Positions 29,059 through 41,331 of a DNA stretch of 64,000 nucleotides are shown here, piece after piece. Position numbers and translations under genes: made by a program. The stretch is from Acanthacorydalis orientalis (Eukaryota > Arthropoda > Insecta > Megaloptera > Corydalidae). Position 1 is the first letter of the stretch. Each line of letters opens with the position of its first letter. The stretch is taken from assembly GCA_034766995.1 (NCBI GenBank), contig CM068315.1, positions 5,744,611 to 5,808,610 on the forward strand, in the 5' to 3' direction. Below the pieces are notes generated by a model. That model made no database searches. It was not told the DNA's origin and worked only from the letters and a program-made list of their open reading frames with translations.

Positions 29059-29470
29059 AAAAATCTTGAAAGTGTATTATAATTTATGTGTTTTTAAATA
29101 TATTTTGACAGCTTCGATTATTCAAATTAAGATATTTAATATATATTTGATATATTTGATAGTCGGATCTCGTGTATTTTTTTATTTAAATATATGTATA
29201 GATTTGATTTGTAAAATTGTTCATTATGAATATATTGTTAATACGAAGCAATCAGTGCATTTTTATCATTAATAACTCATACTTAATATTGTTTTTCAAT
29301 ATAAAATATATTTCTAATTGAATATTTTGTACGTAAGGTAGAAAGGCTTAACGTTGGAATCGTACACAATAATTGGTATGTCATCTTTATACTTAAAAAA
29401 TAGGACAACAGTTTATTAAAATAAAAAAAATTTACATCATATTTGTTTATCCATTTTCTTATCTTCATCA

Positions 29471-29474
<4 letters not shown>

Positions 29475-29531
<57 letters not shown>
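29475..29531. repeat. (TA)n microsatellite
   Basis: About 55 bp of pure TA. Confidence 0.95.
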
Positions 29532-29535
<4 letters not shown>

Positions 29536-29780
29536 TTAGTTTTAAAAAGATATTTTTTTTACAATCAGTATAATTATGTTCTCATTGTTATATGGGTTTT
29601 TTGAACCCACGTGTTTCTACGAGCAAGGTACATTCTTAACACATAACATGAATAAAACAATAATAGGATAATGGTAGGTTACGGTGTGATACACCCCGAG
29701 GTACAACCAATAATAGCATGACACTACACCATGACAATACTCATCAAAAGCTTCGTGAAAAAAAATATTATAATTCTTCC

Positions 29781-29935
29781 TGAAAATTTCATGTAAGTTG
29801 GGGAATCGTCGTTAATAATAATTTAAAACAAAATCTCTACAAAAAGTTTTCCCTTCAAAAAGCTTTTGTCAATTTTTTTGAAATTTTACGGATTATTTTA
29901 TATATATATATATATATAGATAGATAAGATAAATG
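29781..29935. repeat. Dispersed repeat, copy B
   Basis: Partner of the sequence at 28341-28480 in the same orientation, sharing the CGTTAATAATAATTTAA core and ACAAAATCTCTACA. It ends in a (TA)n/ATAGATAGAT tract. Confidence 0.6.
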
Positions 29936-30055
29936 TTACATTTCTCAACAGTCGTTTTTACAATGAACTGTATTCTAATATAAGAAAGTTATTGCTTTGT
30001 TCAACAAAAACCTTTTGAAATGAAACTGAAAGAAAAAGGCATTAATATTTCAAGT

Positions 30056-30056
<1 letters not shown>

Positions 30057-30109
<53 letters not shown>
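30057..30109. repeat. Compound (TA)n(TG)n microsatellite
   Basis: A short TA run passes directly into about 17 TG units. Confidence 0.95.
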
Positions 30110-30113
<4 letters not shown>

Positions 30114-30290
30114 TGAATTGAGCCACAGTGCCAGAACTGTACTGAAATAAATTACATTTTCGAAAACCGCAATACAGTGATTAAAGACTGCATTCGGCAC
30201 AACAACGGATATTTTTGTCCAAACATAAAAATGTAATTCCGAATAAGTCAATATATAAATCATCATACGTGAATAATATTTCATACTTAT

Positions 30291-30560
30291 TGTTACGTGT
30301 GGGAATAACACTGCCGACTTAGTGATGCACTAAGGAGCGAGAACACGACTCCTTTTTAAATTAATGAACAGAAATCTATTTTCTGATTTACGTTTTATTT
30401 CGACAAGTAGGTTATAACTTAAAACTAATGTTGCGATCTGGACACTGACTTGACGACTGACTTGTGAATTAATGATTTGCTTATGACTCCATGACTTATG
30501 ACTTCATGACATGTGACTTCATGACGTCTATCGCATAGTTTGGCCGGTTTATGTATAGTT
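30291..30560. other. Possible solo-LTR-like sequence
   Basis: A GC-richer block beginning TGTTACGTGTGGGAATAACA, the kind of TG start seen in many Ty3-type LTRs. It also contains imperfect direct repeats of ATGACTTCATGAC at about 30486-30525. I found no matching CA end or flanking duplication, so this is only a candidate. Confidence 0.3.
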
Positions 30561-30767
30561 TCGAGAGGTATGGTAATAAAAATTCCAGGTAATATACAGT
30601 TTAATTTTCTTTCTTACAATATTAACGGTTCAAAGCCATTCGTTTACCATACAGTAAATTAAGATGTTTTTGGATTTGATAGTGAATAATAAATGTAACT
30701 TAATGAGCCTGACCCTTTTGAATAAAGGCAGGGTTTTTCCGTACTTTCGAATATATGTATGGGTGTG

Positions 30768-30771
<4 letters not shown>

Positions 30772-30831
<60 letters not shown>
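30772..30831. repeat. (TA)n microsatellite
   Basis: Pure TA, preceded by GGTGTGTATG. Confidence 0.95.
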
Positions 30832-30835
<4 letters not shown>

Positions 30836-31124
30836 TTTGAGTTCGTTTTGTGAACTCTCCAAGCTTCGTATTAACAGGGAAACAAAGACACGTTCTTATT
30901 GATTATAATATTTCATTAATTTATTTTTAATCATCTAGTAAAATCCCAATCCATAGAATATCACAATTAAAAGTAAATTCTTTTGTTTCCAAATATGCAG
31001 TAATGGCCCATAGTTTTCAACAATAAAGTTTCTTAATTCAAAGAATTTCTTTTTTAGAATGGAAATTTGTTTTCATAAAAATATTTGGATTAAATCAGTA
31101 TCTCTCTCTCTCTATATATATATA

Positions 31125-31708
31125 TATATACATATTCAACCAACCAACCAAGCCTGGGTAGATTCTTGATCATTGGGTTCCCGATGCCGTCCTGTCCCGG
31201 AGATTTAGGGTTTTTTAATTTACTTACCAGTTTGTCAATTTCCGCGCTGGTGGTGGGATTTTTGCAGGGCGATGGTGCCACCCTGTGGATCCTGTTGACT
31301 GCATTGGCTATTAGGAGGTCACGTCTTGGGTCACCAAGGTGTTGGCATAGGGTGTGTGCTTTCCCGAGGGCCCGGGCGATGGTGTTTGCTCTTCCCGATG
31401 GAGACGTTGCGAAGCCGTCCTCGGTGATGAGGGCGGTGGATGAGTCGTGGGGTGAGCGTAGCCATGCGGTATTTTTGTTCCCTTCCAGGACTTTGAGGAC
31501 CGATCTCTCCTACAGTTCCCTCCTTTCCCTCTTTACTGCGTCGAAGATGATCGCCGAGAGTCGGTTGAGCTTCGTTTTGTAGAGGGCATTTCTGGTGCTC
31601 TTCCATTTCTTCCTGGCCCAGCATCTGGAACGTATGAGGTCCCGGACTTCGCGCGAGGGCCAATACTGGTAAGCGGCTGGCCCACGCATTTTTGGGATGA
31701 AGTATTTT

Positions 31709-31713
<5 letters not shown>
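31125..31713 (-). pseudogene. Truncated non-LTR retrotransposon (LINE), linker and start of reverse transcriptase
   Basis: A minus-strand fragment much GC-richer than its flanks. In element order it reads a basic, Trp-rich segment (SREVRDLIRSRCWARKKWKS), an interrupted middle in other frames, then TTSAEIDKLVSKLKNPKSPG followed by QDGIGNPMIKNLP. The SPGxDGI motif followed by xxxIKxLP is the standard start of the reverse transcriptase domain of Jockey/I-type LINEs, and the upstream part fits the linker after the endonuclease. The catalytic region is absent, because the sequence stops at a TA run near 31130. At least one in-frame stop breaks it. It is clearly dead. Confidence 0.75.
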
Positions 31714-31754
<41 letters not shown>

Positions 31755-31910
31755 TATATTATTTATTTATTATTTAGTTTTTTCCAAACGAGTTTCTTTT
31801 ATTTTTAATACATAACTTATAGATTAAATTACATGAAATTGTATAAATAAAAAGAAGGTAGAGTGAATACATACATACATACGTACATACATGCACACAT
31901 ACATATATAC

Positions 31911-32120
<210 letters not shown>

Positions 32121-32740
32121 ATTTTCGATATTTATGGGGTAATAAGATTATGCACAAGAAAGACATCTAAAAACTATATTTTAATATTAATGAATGTAAA
32201 AATAAACATAACATTTAAAATACTACACTCTCGTGTGCATTTTGAAAATAAAATTTGTTAATTCATATTTATTTTGAGATAAAAAAGTCTATATTTAAAA
32301 CCTGTCAATTGTTGACCCCGGCATAAGACAATTTGCCATCTTTACTGACCTTGCTAAATGATTAAATTAACGACATTCGAATGAAGAATGCTACGCTCGT
32401 GTTACGCTATACTTTGTATAACTATCTTTCTTCTGTGATTCTCAATCAATGTTAATTATAAGATGACGGTTTCCGGTTCATTAAAACTCAAATAGGAAAC
32501 AGGTATAAGATGAAAAAAAATCATAACATAAACGACCTTTATGCTTTTAAATTATTGAGTTTTTGATATTTTTTTAAAGGTGTGACCTCTCTGTTAAGAC
32601 GTTACGAATGGTCAACAAGTATGTCCTTATTGCTTTAAATTGTTTTAATATGGATAAACTACTTTTTGTTGCCTCAAATATTATAATGATTTAATGTAGA
32701 GTATGTTGTTTTAGTACGCAATAATTTTGTTTTTAAAGCA

Positions 32741-32866
<126 letters not shown>

Positions 32867-33059
32867 CTAGGAGAATCCGACCCCTACTCGTTTTACTCGT
32901 CAATCCTCGGGCTCTTTGCGCTCACCCACTTATCAATTAAAAGTATCCACATGTAATCGAATGAAATAATAAACATATTTGGTGATCATAGAAGCCTCGA
33001 CCCAAATAAATCAGCCGACGTTATGGGTTTTTTTTATTTTTTGTGGATAATTTTGATTT

Positions 33060-33129
<70 letters not shown>

Positions 33130-33150
33130 AAATAAACATATTTGGTTACC
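32867..33150. repeat. Unnamed (TA)n-associated repeat family, locus 1
   Basis: Contains one unit starting at about 32965 with ATAAACATATTTGGTGATCA, followed by CCCAAATAAATCAGCCGACG and ending in TTTTTGTGGATAATTTTGAT. Next comes a compound (TA)n(GA)n tract at 33063-33124, then a partial second unit (AATAAACATATTTGGTTACC) at about 33130. The same blocks recur at 37249-37690. Confidence 0.7.
33063..33124. repeat. Compound (TA)n(GA)n microsatellite
   Basis: A TA run passes abruptly into about 14 GA units. Confidence 0.95.
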
Positions 33151-33199
33151 ATAGAAATTAATCGTTTTAATTAGTCACCCCCAAATCTTTTCTATAATA

Positions 33200-33900
33200 T
33201 TAAAATCGAAAGAAAGTAGAGATTAGTAGAATAATGTTATTTTTTCTTTTTGATACCATTTTCTAACTACTCTTCTTGTAGGTATAACAACGTATTGCGA
33301 TTCTGAAATAGATATTGTGTATCTATTTTCCCTATTAGATGATATTTTTATCATTATTTTTCTACAGTTCTGCCTACTGATAAAAAAGATTTTTGGAAAA
33401 AAATTACAAAGAAACGTACAACAAAAGAACTTCATATAATTATTATTTTTTTATTTTTTTACAGTTATATATTTAAAACTGTTTATATAAAAAGTTTTTT
33501 TTAATGTTTAATTTTCTGAATATAGTCGCAATTCTTCTATGCATCATTCGTGAGTTGATATTAGGTTGTTCGTGGACAGATAATCAATTGTTTAGTTTGT
33601 TGTCACGACATCTTCCCTCATCCCTTACAAATTATTTTTCTAACAATATTCCACGATCTGTTCTATCTATTCTCTCTGTTGAACCAAAATGCTTAACCGC
33701 TGTTGAATGAATCGTTTTTTTTTGACAGTTTTTGGCTGATAGCGTCTCAGTCCTTTGTAGTCTTTCTGTGGTTTGTCATGTCTTGAACAATTCCCTATGA
33801 TCAAGACTTTTCCCTGATTGTATAAACATCTTGCAGTATTTCTGTCACATATTGAATTTGATTGCTAGGAAAATTTTCAAAAACCTAGTTGATTTTTTTT
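33200..33900 (-). pseudogene. Possible degenerate Tc1-type transposase remnant
   Basis: On the minus strand, pieces in shifting frames (VKHFGSTERIDRTDRG, then NINSRMMHRRIAT) resemble in order the helix-turn-helix/linker part of Tc1-family transposases. Several stops and shifts interrupt them. No terminal inverted repeats were found. The resemblance is weak, and this is only a candidate. Confidence 0.3.
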
Positions 33901-33928
33901 TATAGTAAGATCACTCATCCCCTACCCG

Positions 33929-33980
<52 letters not shown>
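33929..33980. repeat. (TA)n microsatellite
   Basis: Pure TA run preceded by CCCCTACCCGC. Confidence 0.95.
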
Positions 33981-33982
<2 letters not shown>

Positions 33983-35474
33983 CTGATCATGTACGAAACG
34001 CCCATATTTGATAACAATTATGGGTTCTGACATTCTTGTCATTTTTTATACTTTTTCTTCATTTGGTATTGTTGGTTCTCCTTCTGAATGAATTAAAAAT
34101 TGAATATTTTCATTTATTATGAAATCTATTTTCTTGAACATTGACTATATTTCGTTATAAAACACATTTTAAAATAATATTTAGAAAATAAGTTTATTTC
34201 CCGATTACTTTATGCATTAACATATTATTAACTTTCAAATATACAATCATTACTTTTATATCGAATTGAACATGTACTTATATTATAAACGATTTTCTTG
34301 GAAAGTTTTTTTGTTGCCACACTGCTGCATTTAAGATTTATTTATTCTTTTGCTTTTATTTTTTAAAAAAAAAAAACGAGAGATAATTTAAGTTGCGCAT
34401 TTTATACGTTTTATAGTAACAAAACTTGCCTGCCTGATTTACTTAAGTCCCATATTTCCTTGTATCCATTTACAGTTAAAACTAGTACAGTTATTAAATT
34501 TAGAATACTTTTTTTAATACCTTGAAAATGTTTATCCTTGTTTGAAACATAGTTTAATTATTTCAGTTATTTTCATTTCAACAAGGCCGATTTTCAATGA
34601 TTCATCCATTCCCAGTGCACTTTTTTTTATTGAACAGCTCAAATGAATTCAATTGTTGATCGTTTTATATTACTTTCAAATGAAACATAAAAACTAATAT
34701 GCTTTTTGTGACAGGAGAATTGAATACATATTTTATTTTTCATTTTCGTATTTAATTAAAATATTTAATCTGTTTGTTGTCTCAAATATTTTTGCGATAT
34801 TTCTTTGTTTATTGTATTGAGATAAATATTTATAATTTTCATTTTTATTTCTATTAGAATTGTCACGACTATTAATGATGAAATTGTTTATAAAATGTCT
34901 GAAAATGTTTTTATAATCGAATTTTTTTGATTATAAAAATATTTTTTATTATAATTTATTATCTTTTTAAGTCAAAAATGCGTTGAAATCAAATTTTATT
35001 GATATAAACACATTGTAGTTGGGAAATGTAACATATCGTTTTTTTTATACTATAAGTAGAACGCAGTTTACTTAAAATTACGGGTTGAACATTTTGCTTC
35101 AATAAAACAAGACAGGTAGCATTACAAGTCTGCTATGTAATCTTGATTCACGCTATCTATAATACAACTTATCTCAGTAATGCCCTATTAAACAGTAACG
35201 GTAGTACAAGAAAATTACGAAGAAAGCGCTAAAAAAATTATGTCTGTAACTTTTAATAATTCAATTAAATCTTTCTATGTTACAATTTTGAAAAATATTG
35301 TAGTCGTGTCACATTTTCAAGTATATAGTTCCTGACAAGAAAATTAAAATTCCAGAAAAAATCATTGAGTTTAGAAGTAGAAGTGATTTGCACCAAATAT
35401 GAATTATACTCGTTGGATCTTCAATTTGGTCCGCTTATTGTGAGATGCAGCTCGACTACAATGCATAAAAAATA

Positions 35475-36400
35475 TTAGGTTGGTGCAAAAATAATTGTGG
35501 TTTTTATCATTTTAAATTTGGCGCGGATTTTTCTTGTTACCGTTATCTTTTGTTATAGTCATGTGATACAACGTTGTAAACAATGAAATTAGCTCTACTG
35601 ATTTCAGCTTCTGTCTATTGTTTTCATTCTTTAGTATTGTTGGATATAACCTCTTAAATTAGTCATGGGAAAAAAGCAAATTCGCACAATTTTGTTGAAT
35701 GAGTTTAAATTGGGACGTAAAGCAATAGAAACTGCTCGAAATATCAGATTTGTTTTTGGGAAAGAGTCAATTAGTGAACGTACAGCTCAACACTGGTTCC
35801 AGAAATTTCTTAATGGAAACGAAAGCCTTGATGATGAGCAGGGTCGTGGACTCTTAACAGCTATAGACAATAATTATTTAAGAATCATTAGTGAAGCGGA
35901 TCCACGTAAAACAAGTCAAGAGGAGGCAGAAGAACTCAATGTTGATCATTCAACATTTGTTCGATATTGAATCTAATTGGAAAAATAAAAAAGCTGGATA
36001 AATTGGTGCCGCATGAACTAAATGAATATCAAGCAATTTGGCGATACTGATTTGCTCTGCGGTTGTGTTGTTTAACAAAAATGATTTCTTTCTTGATCAC
36101 ATTGTCACATGTAATGAAAAGTGGATTCTCTACAACAATCGGAAACGTTCATCACAGTGGCCAGAACGAGGAGAAACACCAAAACAGTTTCCCAAGCCGA
36201 AACTTAATGAAAAAAAGATTATGGTCACTATCTGATGGTCGGCAAGTGGCATCATTCAACTACAATTTCTTAAATCCTGGTAAAACAATAACACTGAAAA
36301 AATATTGTCAGAAAATTGAAAAAAATGCAAGAGAAGTTGCATCGTTTATGGACAGCATATGTCAATCGAAGAGCACCAATTCTTCTTCATACATTTTAAT
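35475..36400 (+). mobile_element. Decayed mariner element, 3'-truncated (Hsmar1-like/cecropia type)
   Basis: A 5' terminal repeat TTAGGTTGGTGCAAAAATAA follows a TA target site at 35473-35474. The transposase frame opens at 35665 with MGKKQIRTILLNEFKLGRKA and the HTH region ERTAQHWFQKFLNG, then EELNVDHSTFVR. It then breaks: DHIVTCNEKWILYNNRKRS (holding the first catalytic Asp region, here with Asn before Glu) lies in a second frame and YVNRRAPILLH in a third. Similarity ends near 36396, before the second catalytic Asp motif, and no right terminal repeat was found. The family is the mariner type whose vertebrate member is Hsmar1. It is not functional. Confidence 0.85.
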
Positions 36401-37190
36401 ATTATCTTCTTATTTATTTCTTTTAGTACACTTTTGGACTAAATTATTTATTAACTTTGAATTCAATATGAGATTAATTTATATTTTCCTTCTTTCACTG
36501 CTATTATATCGAGCTACGTACTGTTATTGAAATGAAAAAGTAATTTCTACTCTTTTTATTTCTATTTTTTTCTTAATATTACTCTGTAATCGTGTATACA
36601 ATCAAGATGCCACATTCATTTTAGCTTGAGGCACGTGTAAGCCCCGAGTAGGTCTTTAAACGGAAATAACCTTGTCTTTCTTGGTTCAGATTTAATATTG
36701 AAGTCAGGGCTTCTCATGAGATTAATTACTTAAATATATAATACAAAATATAGATTTCAGAAATAAGTAAGACCTAATTTTATACAGAATATTATTATAT
36801 GTTCTATTTATTATGTATTGATATACTGTGTTATCTAAATTATGTGAATAATAAGTGATAAAATCTTATTCTTAATTATAATAAAAAAAACCAATTATAT
36901 TTGAATTTAACGTCATTTATCTACTCGCTTAAGATATATTCAATAAAAGAGTTTATAGTTAATACAAAAATATTGTTATAAAATCGATATTGATAATCAA
37001 TTGTATAATTGCTTATTTTGTAGATTATATTCATTGTATTTAGTTCATTTTTTTACACATGTTCGAGTAGATTATTTTGGAAAAGTACATTTTCAAAATA
37101 TGTATTGCTATTTTACCGGTGCAATAATCCATTTTCTTGCTGATGTCCAAATTTATTCTAAAATGCTATTATTTATAACTAGTTTATATA

Positions 37191-37195
<5 letters not shown>

Positions 37196-37241
<46 letters not shown>
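37196..37241. repeat. (TA)n microsatellite
   Basis: Pure TA run directly preceding the second locus of the unnamed repeat. Confidence 0.95.
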
Positions 37242-37247
<6 letters not shown>

Positions 37248-37248
37248 C

Positions 37249-37507
37249 TAGGGGGTTTTGGCCCTCCTCGTTGTTCTCGCTAACTTGTCAATTATAAGCA
37301 TGTAACCCAATGGAACAATAAACATATTTGGTTATCATAGAACACCCGTCCCAAATAAATAAATCGACGTATGGATGTGGTATTTTTTGTGGATTTTTTT
37401 GTATATAGTGAGAGACGAGAGAGATAAACATATTTGGGTACCGTAGAAACGTCATCCCAAATAAATAAGTCGATGTCATGGAATTTTTATTTTAGTGGAT
37501 AATTTTG

Positions 37508-37588
<81 letters not shown>

Positions 37589-37690
37589 ATGTGTGTATGT
37601 ATGTATTTTGTTAGTATGTCTATATAAACAACGCAGATGATTCTTTTTTTTCAACATTGTAGTTTTTTGTGGATAATTTTGATTTTATTA
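37249..37690. repeat. Unnamed (TA)n-associated repeat family, locus 2 (tandem units)
   Basis: Unit 1 begins at about 37313 (AATAAACATATTTGGTTATC) and contains CCCAAATAAATAAATCGACG. Unit 2 begins at about 37424 (ATAAACATATTTGGGTACCG), contains CCCAAATAAATAAGTCGATG and ends GTGGATAATTTTGATTTTAT. A partial third unit at 37665-37690 repeats only this end. The units are about 110 bp apart and share order and orientation with the sequence at 32867-33150. Confidence 0.75.
37511..37582. repeat. (TA)n microsatellite
   Basis: About 70 bp of TA, lying between repeat units of locus 2 and passing into GTGTGTATG. Confidence 0.95.
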
Positions 37691-37886
37691 TATATATATA
37701 TATATTAGTTGTACAAATTAATTCGGTCCCTTTTCATAGAAAATGATTGTTTACAGAAAAATGGAATACATTTCAATCCTCAAAATGTCCATATAAGAAT
37801 ATGCAATTTCATATATTTTTTATTTATGGAGATAATTTACTGAACAATTATACACAGCACATATTAGACAGAATTATAAATACAGG

Positions 37887-37887
37887 C

Positions 37888-37920
<33 letters not shown>

Positions 37921-37924
37921 TATG

Positions 37925-37978
<54 letters not shown>
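37887..37978. repeat. (TA)n microsatellite
   Basis: About 90 bp of TA with a short CATATATATGTACATG interruption. Confidence 0.95.
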
Positions 37979-37984
<6 letters not shown>

Positions 37985-38560
37985 CACAGATAAGTTAAAA
38001 AATGTATAAATGAAAAGTAGCGATCAGATCAATATTCTAATTATTATATTAGAAACACAAATATAATTGCGATTTAAATATTTAATCGTTATTATTTATT
38101 TAAATAAATACATTCATGCGAATTCGTAGCAGCATGGACACCAGTATTCAATGAAAGAAATAATGTCTCGGTTTCAATGTCAATATAACCACATCAGTAA
38201 TTTTTTCTCTATTTTTAAAACGATAGAATTTTAAAAACGATAAAAATATGTTAACGATTCATTGAGTTTTTTTAAAGGTTGTTGATATTTATCAATATGA
38301 TTTATACTTTTATGATATCAGTATATCAAATCAATGTTAGTGATATCAAACGTCAATATTTTTGTTTATACTAATTAATTTTTACTGATTTGAGAAAATA
38401 TTTTGTTATCTAAACATTTTTAGATGAAAACAGGTTTTTATTCATTTCTTATTTTATTTTTCGAATAAGTTCAACTTAATGAACGGTAAAATAAATAATA
38501 ATTAAAGCTTTTTTATTTTTTATTTAATGCAATAATATAAATACATACAAAAAATGTCCG

Positions 38561-38591
<31 letters not shown>

Positions 38592-39761
38592 CGTACTATT
38601 TTTTTAAAAAATTCTTGACCTCATGGCTCCTCAAATCTGATTAAAAATCCAGTTCCAGCCAGAACTTGTAACAAAAATTTATTTTAGGATCGAGAACAAA
38701 TGTTTATTTATTTTGACACATGCATATTTGTTGACTATCTGTGGACACTACTCAAAATATGATATGAGTACTACAGTCTAATTAATTTTTATGTTCAAAA
38801 CTTGTTATTTAATTGTTTTAAAAATTATAATCGGTCAATATGAAAACACAGAATATTCATTGTAACATTTGATTAAAAATGAATTAATAATTCTCTAGTT
38901 TTATCAGTGAAATATAAATTATTATTTGTAGAATTTATTTCTAACGGTATTAAGCAATGTTATAAATATAATATAAAATAATTTAAAAAAAATATATTTT
39001 TATGATGAAACGAGATAAGTATATTTTCTAAATTCATTTTATTTACTTATTGATGTGTATTTTTAATAATTAGAACATATCCAATAATGATTAGATTTTA
39101 TAATCCTGTTTTAATACTATTCATTTATCATTTAAATTGTATAGTTCTCAAAAGAATAAAAAGAGAAAAACCCTGATTAATAAATATTTCTAGTATGAAT
39201 GCAGATATAAGAATAGTAATTATATTAATCTTAATTATGAAATTAAATGATAAATCTATGTCATAAATTTCGTTATAAAAACATTATTTAAACTATCAAT
39301 CATGTTTTAATGAAAATATATCAATTATCATTTTTTAATAAATTATATATATATATATTTGTTAAAGAAGGAAATTGAAATAACATATCTAGACATTTTA
39401 TTGAAATACGATCAATATACACATCGGTTTTAATTATCGCCCAATCATCTCGAGGAAAATATTTGAATAAAACAGCATATGTTATTATTCATTAAGAAAA
39501 CATAAAGAACATTCCATTCTTGGTAACTATCGTCATAAAGAGTACAACGGAAATATATTGAAGTACATACAATGTTGAAAATGGTTACAGTATAATTGTT
39601 TAATTTATAAAATGATGAATAAAAATTACATTAATTTTATATAAAGAAAATTAACCTGTTTTATGGAATGGCTATTATATATTTGAATTGAAATAGAAAT
39701 AGTTTATGTTTGACGTTCGTTGATGAAAGAAATGTGCATGTTAAATAAAATATTTGTGGAT

Positions 39762-39795
<34 letters not shown>

Positions 39796-39798
<3 letters not shown>

Positions 39799-40441
39799 GA
39801 TTGGTGCAAAAATAATTGCGGTTTGTTTACATACTAGTGTAAAGACGCATATATCAGTTAAAAATTATATTTATTAATCAAAATAAAGACCATTGGCCTG
39901 CATAGATTTCTCCCAACGGGAAACAAGTTTGTTTATTCCTACAAGATAGAATTCTGGAGAATTGTTTTCTCGTAGGAAATTACTTAAATGTTTCAAAAAA
40001 TGATAATCTGTTGGAGACAGGTGCAAACGATGTAACTTCTCATGCATTTTTTTCAATTTTCTGATAATATTTTTTGCTGTTATTGTTTCGCAAGCATTTA
40101 AGAAGTTGTAGTGAGTGATGTCACTTGTCGACCACCGAACATTGATTATAACCTTTTTTCATGAAGCTTCGGTTTAGGAAACTGTTTTGGTGCATCTTCT
40201 CGGTCTAGTCACTGGGATGAACGTTTCCGATTGTTGCAGAGAAACCACTTTTCATCACATGTGACAATCCGATCAAGAAAGAAATCATTTTTGTTAAACA
40301 AAACAATCGCAGAGCACACTTCGTATCGCGTATCGCCGTTTACAATGTGTATCACATTACTATAAAATAAAAGATAACGGTAACAAGAAAAATCCTCGCC
40401 AAATTTAAAATGATAAAACCCACAATTATTTATGCACCAAC

Positions 40442-40445
<4 letters not shown>
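39796..40445 (-). mobile_element. Internally deleted mariner with both ends, 650 bp
   Basis: The right end, read on the minus strand, begins TTAGGTTGGTGCATAAATAA. The left end reads ATAGATTGGTGCAAAAATAA. TA flanks both sides, as expected for a mariner. On the minus strand a decayed transposase remains: pieces around the first catalytic Asp region in broken frames, then an open segment at 40056-39874 with LSPTDYHFLKHLSNFL and the C-terminal GINKLVSRWEKSMQANGLYF. The HTH region and the segment before LSPTDYH are deleted. About 100 bp inside the right end match the 5' part of the copy at 35475 closely, so both belong to one family. Confidence 0.88.

Positions 40446-40487
<42 letters not shown>
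40446..40487. repeat. (TA)n microsatellite abutting the mariner copy
   Basis: TA run directly at the right end of the element; another (39764-39795) abuts the left end. The element sits inside a TA tract. Confidence 0.95.
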
Positions 40488-40492
<5 letters not shown>

Positions 40493-40591
40493 AAATAATA
40501 TAAATTGTTTCATTGTGAATTTATATTCATTATTTAATAAAATAATTAATATAATACATCTATTAATAGATATTTTTCTAATATATATATA

Positions 40592-40637
<46 letters not shown>

Positions 40638-41331
40638 GTGTGCTAAAAATATTTTGTTATTTCCGAAAAAACTTGAAACGTTTTTTATATTTTTTCTTTA
40701 AAGCACTCAAATAAGGGAATTTATGAATCTATTACTGAATAAATTTTAAACGAATAATATTGTAATTTTTCAAATATTTTGTAACAAAGAACCGATTCAT
40801 TTTCATATAAATTATGTTGAATTAAATAGTGACATAATTTTAAATAAGTAATTTACTTTTCATGCAAAAAATATTAAAGGTAATCAATAACAATACATTA
40901 TTTTGTTGTCAACGTATTGTTTGTATTTTTCAATTTAACGTTTTTAAAACTAATACGCAGACGATAACAAAATTTTGAATTATGATTTATACCAATAATG
41001 ATAAATTTAAGAGAGATTCAAAATTAAAATGTACCGTACTTTATTTTAAAAAAATATTCTTTTTTTAAAAAAAAGTGTTGTCTTTCTATACCTTAACGAT
41101 GTATAAGGCAAAGAAATAAATATCTGGATTCACAGAAAATATTTATAGTAAATACCATTAATTTTTTTATATTGTCGAATGGATGTATATATAAATAGAT
41201 ATTGAGAATAGAATATGTGTTTCTTTATGATGTAGTTTAATTATGATGTAGTTTAATAATCAAAATATATTTTCGATATTACAGACTGAAACAGTCAAAT
41301 TAAAGCTATGTTAATATACAAGATATCTTTA

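Noticed and set aside
33504..33710. 68-residue plus-strand open frame with a hydrophobic start
   Set aside because: It overlaps the minus-strand transposase-like remnant and resembles no protein family. It looks like a chance frame.
36600..37000. A right-hand mariner terminal repeat for the copy at 35475
   Set aside because: I looked for CACCAACCTAA-type sequence downstream and found none, so the copy is annotated as truncated.
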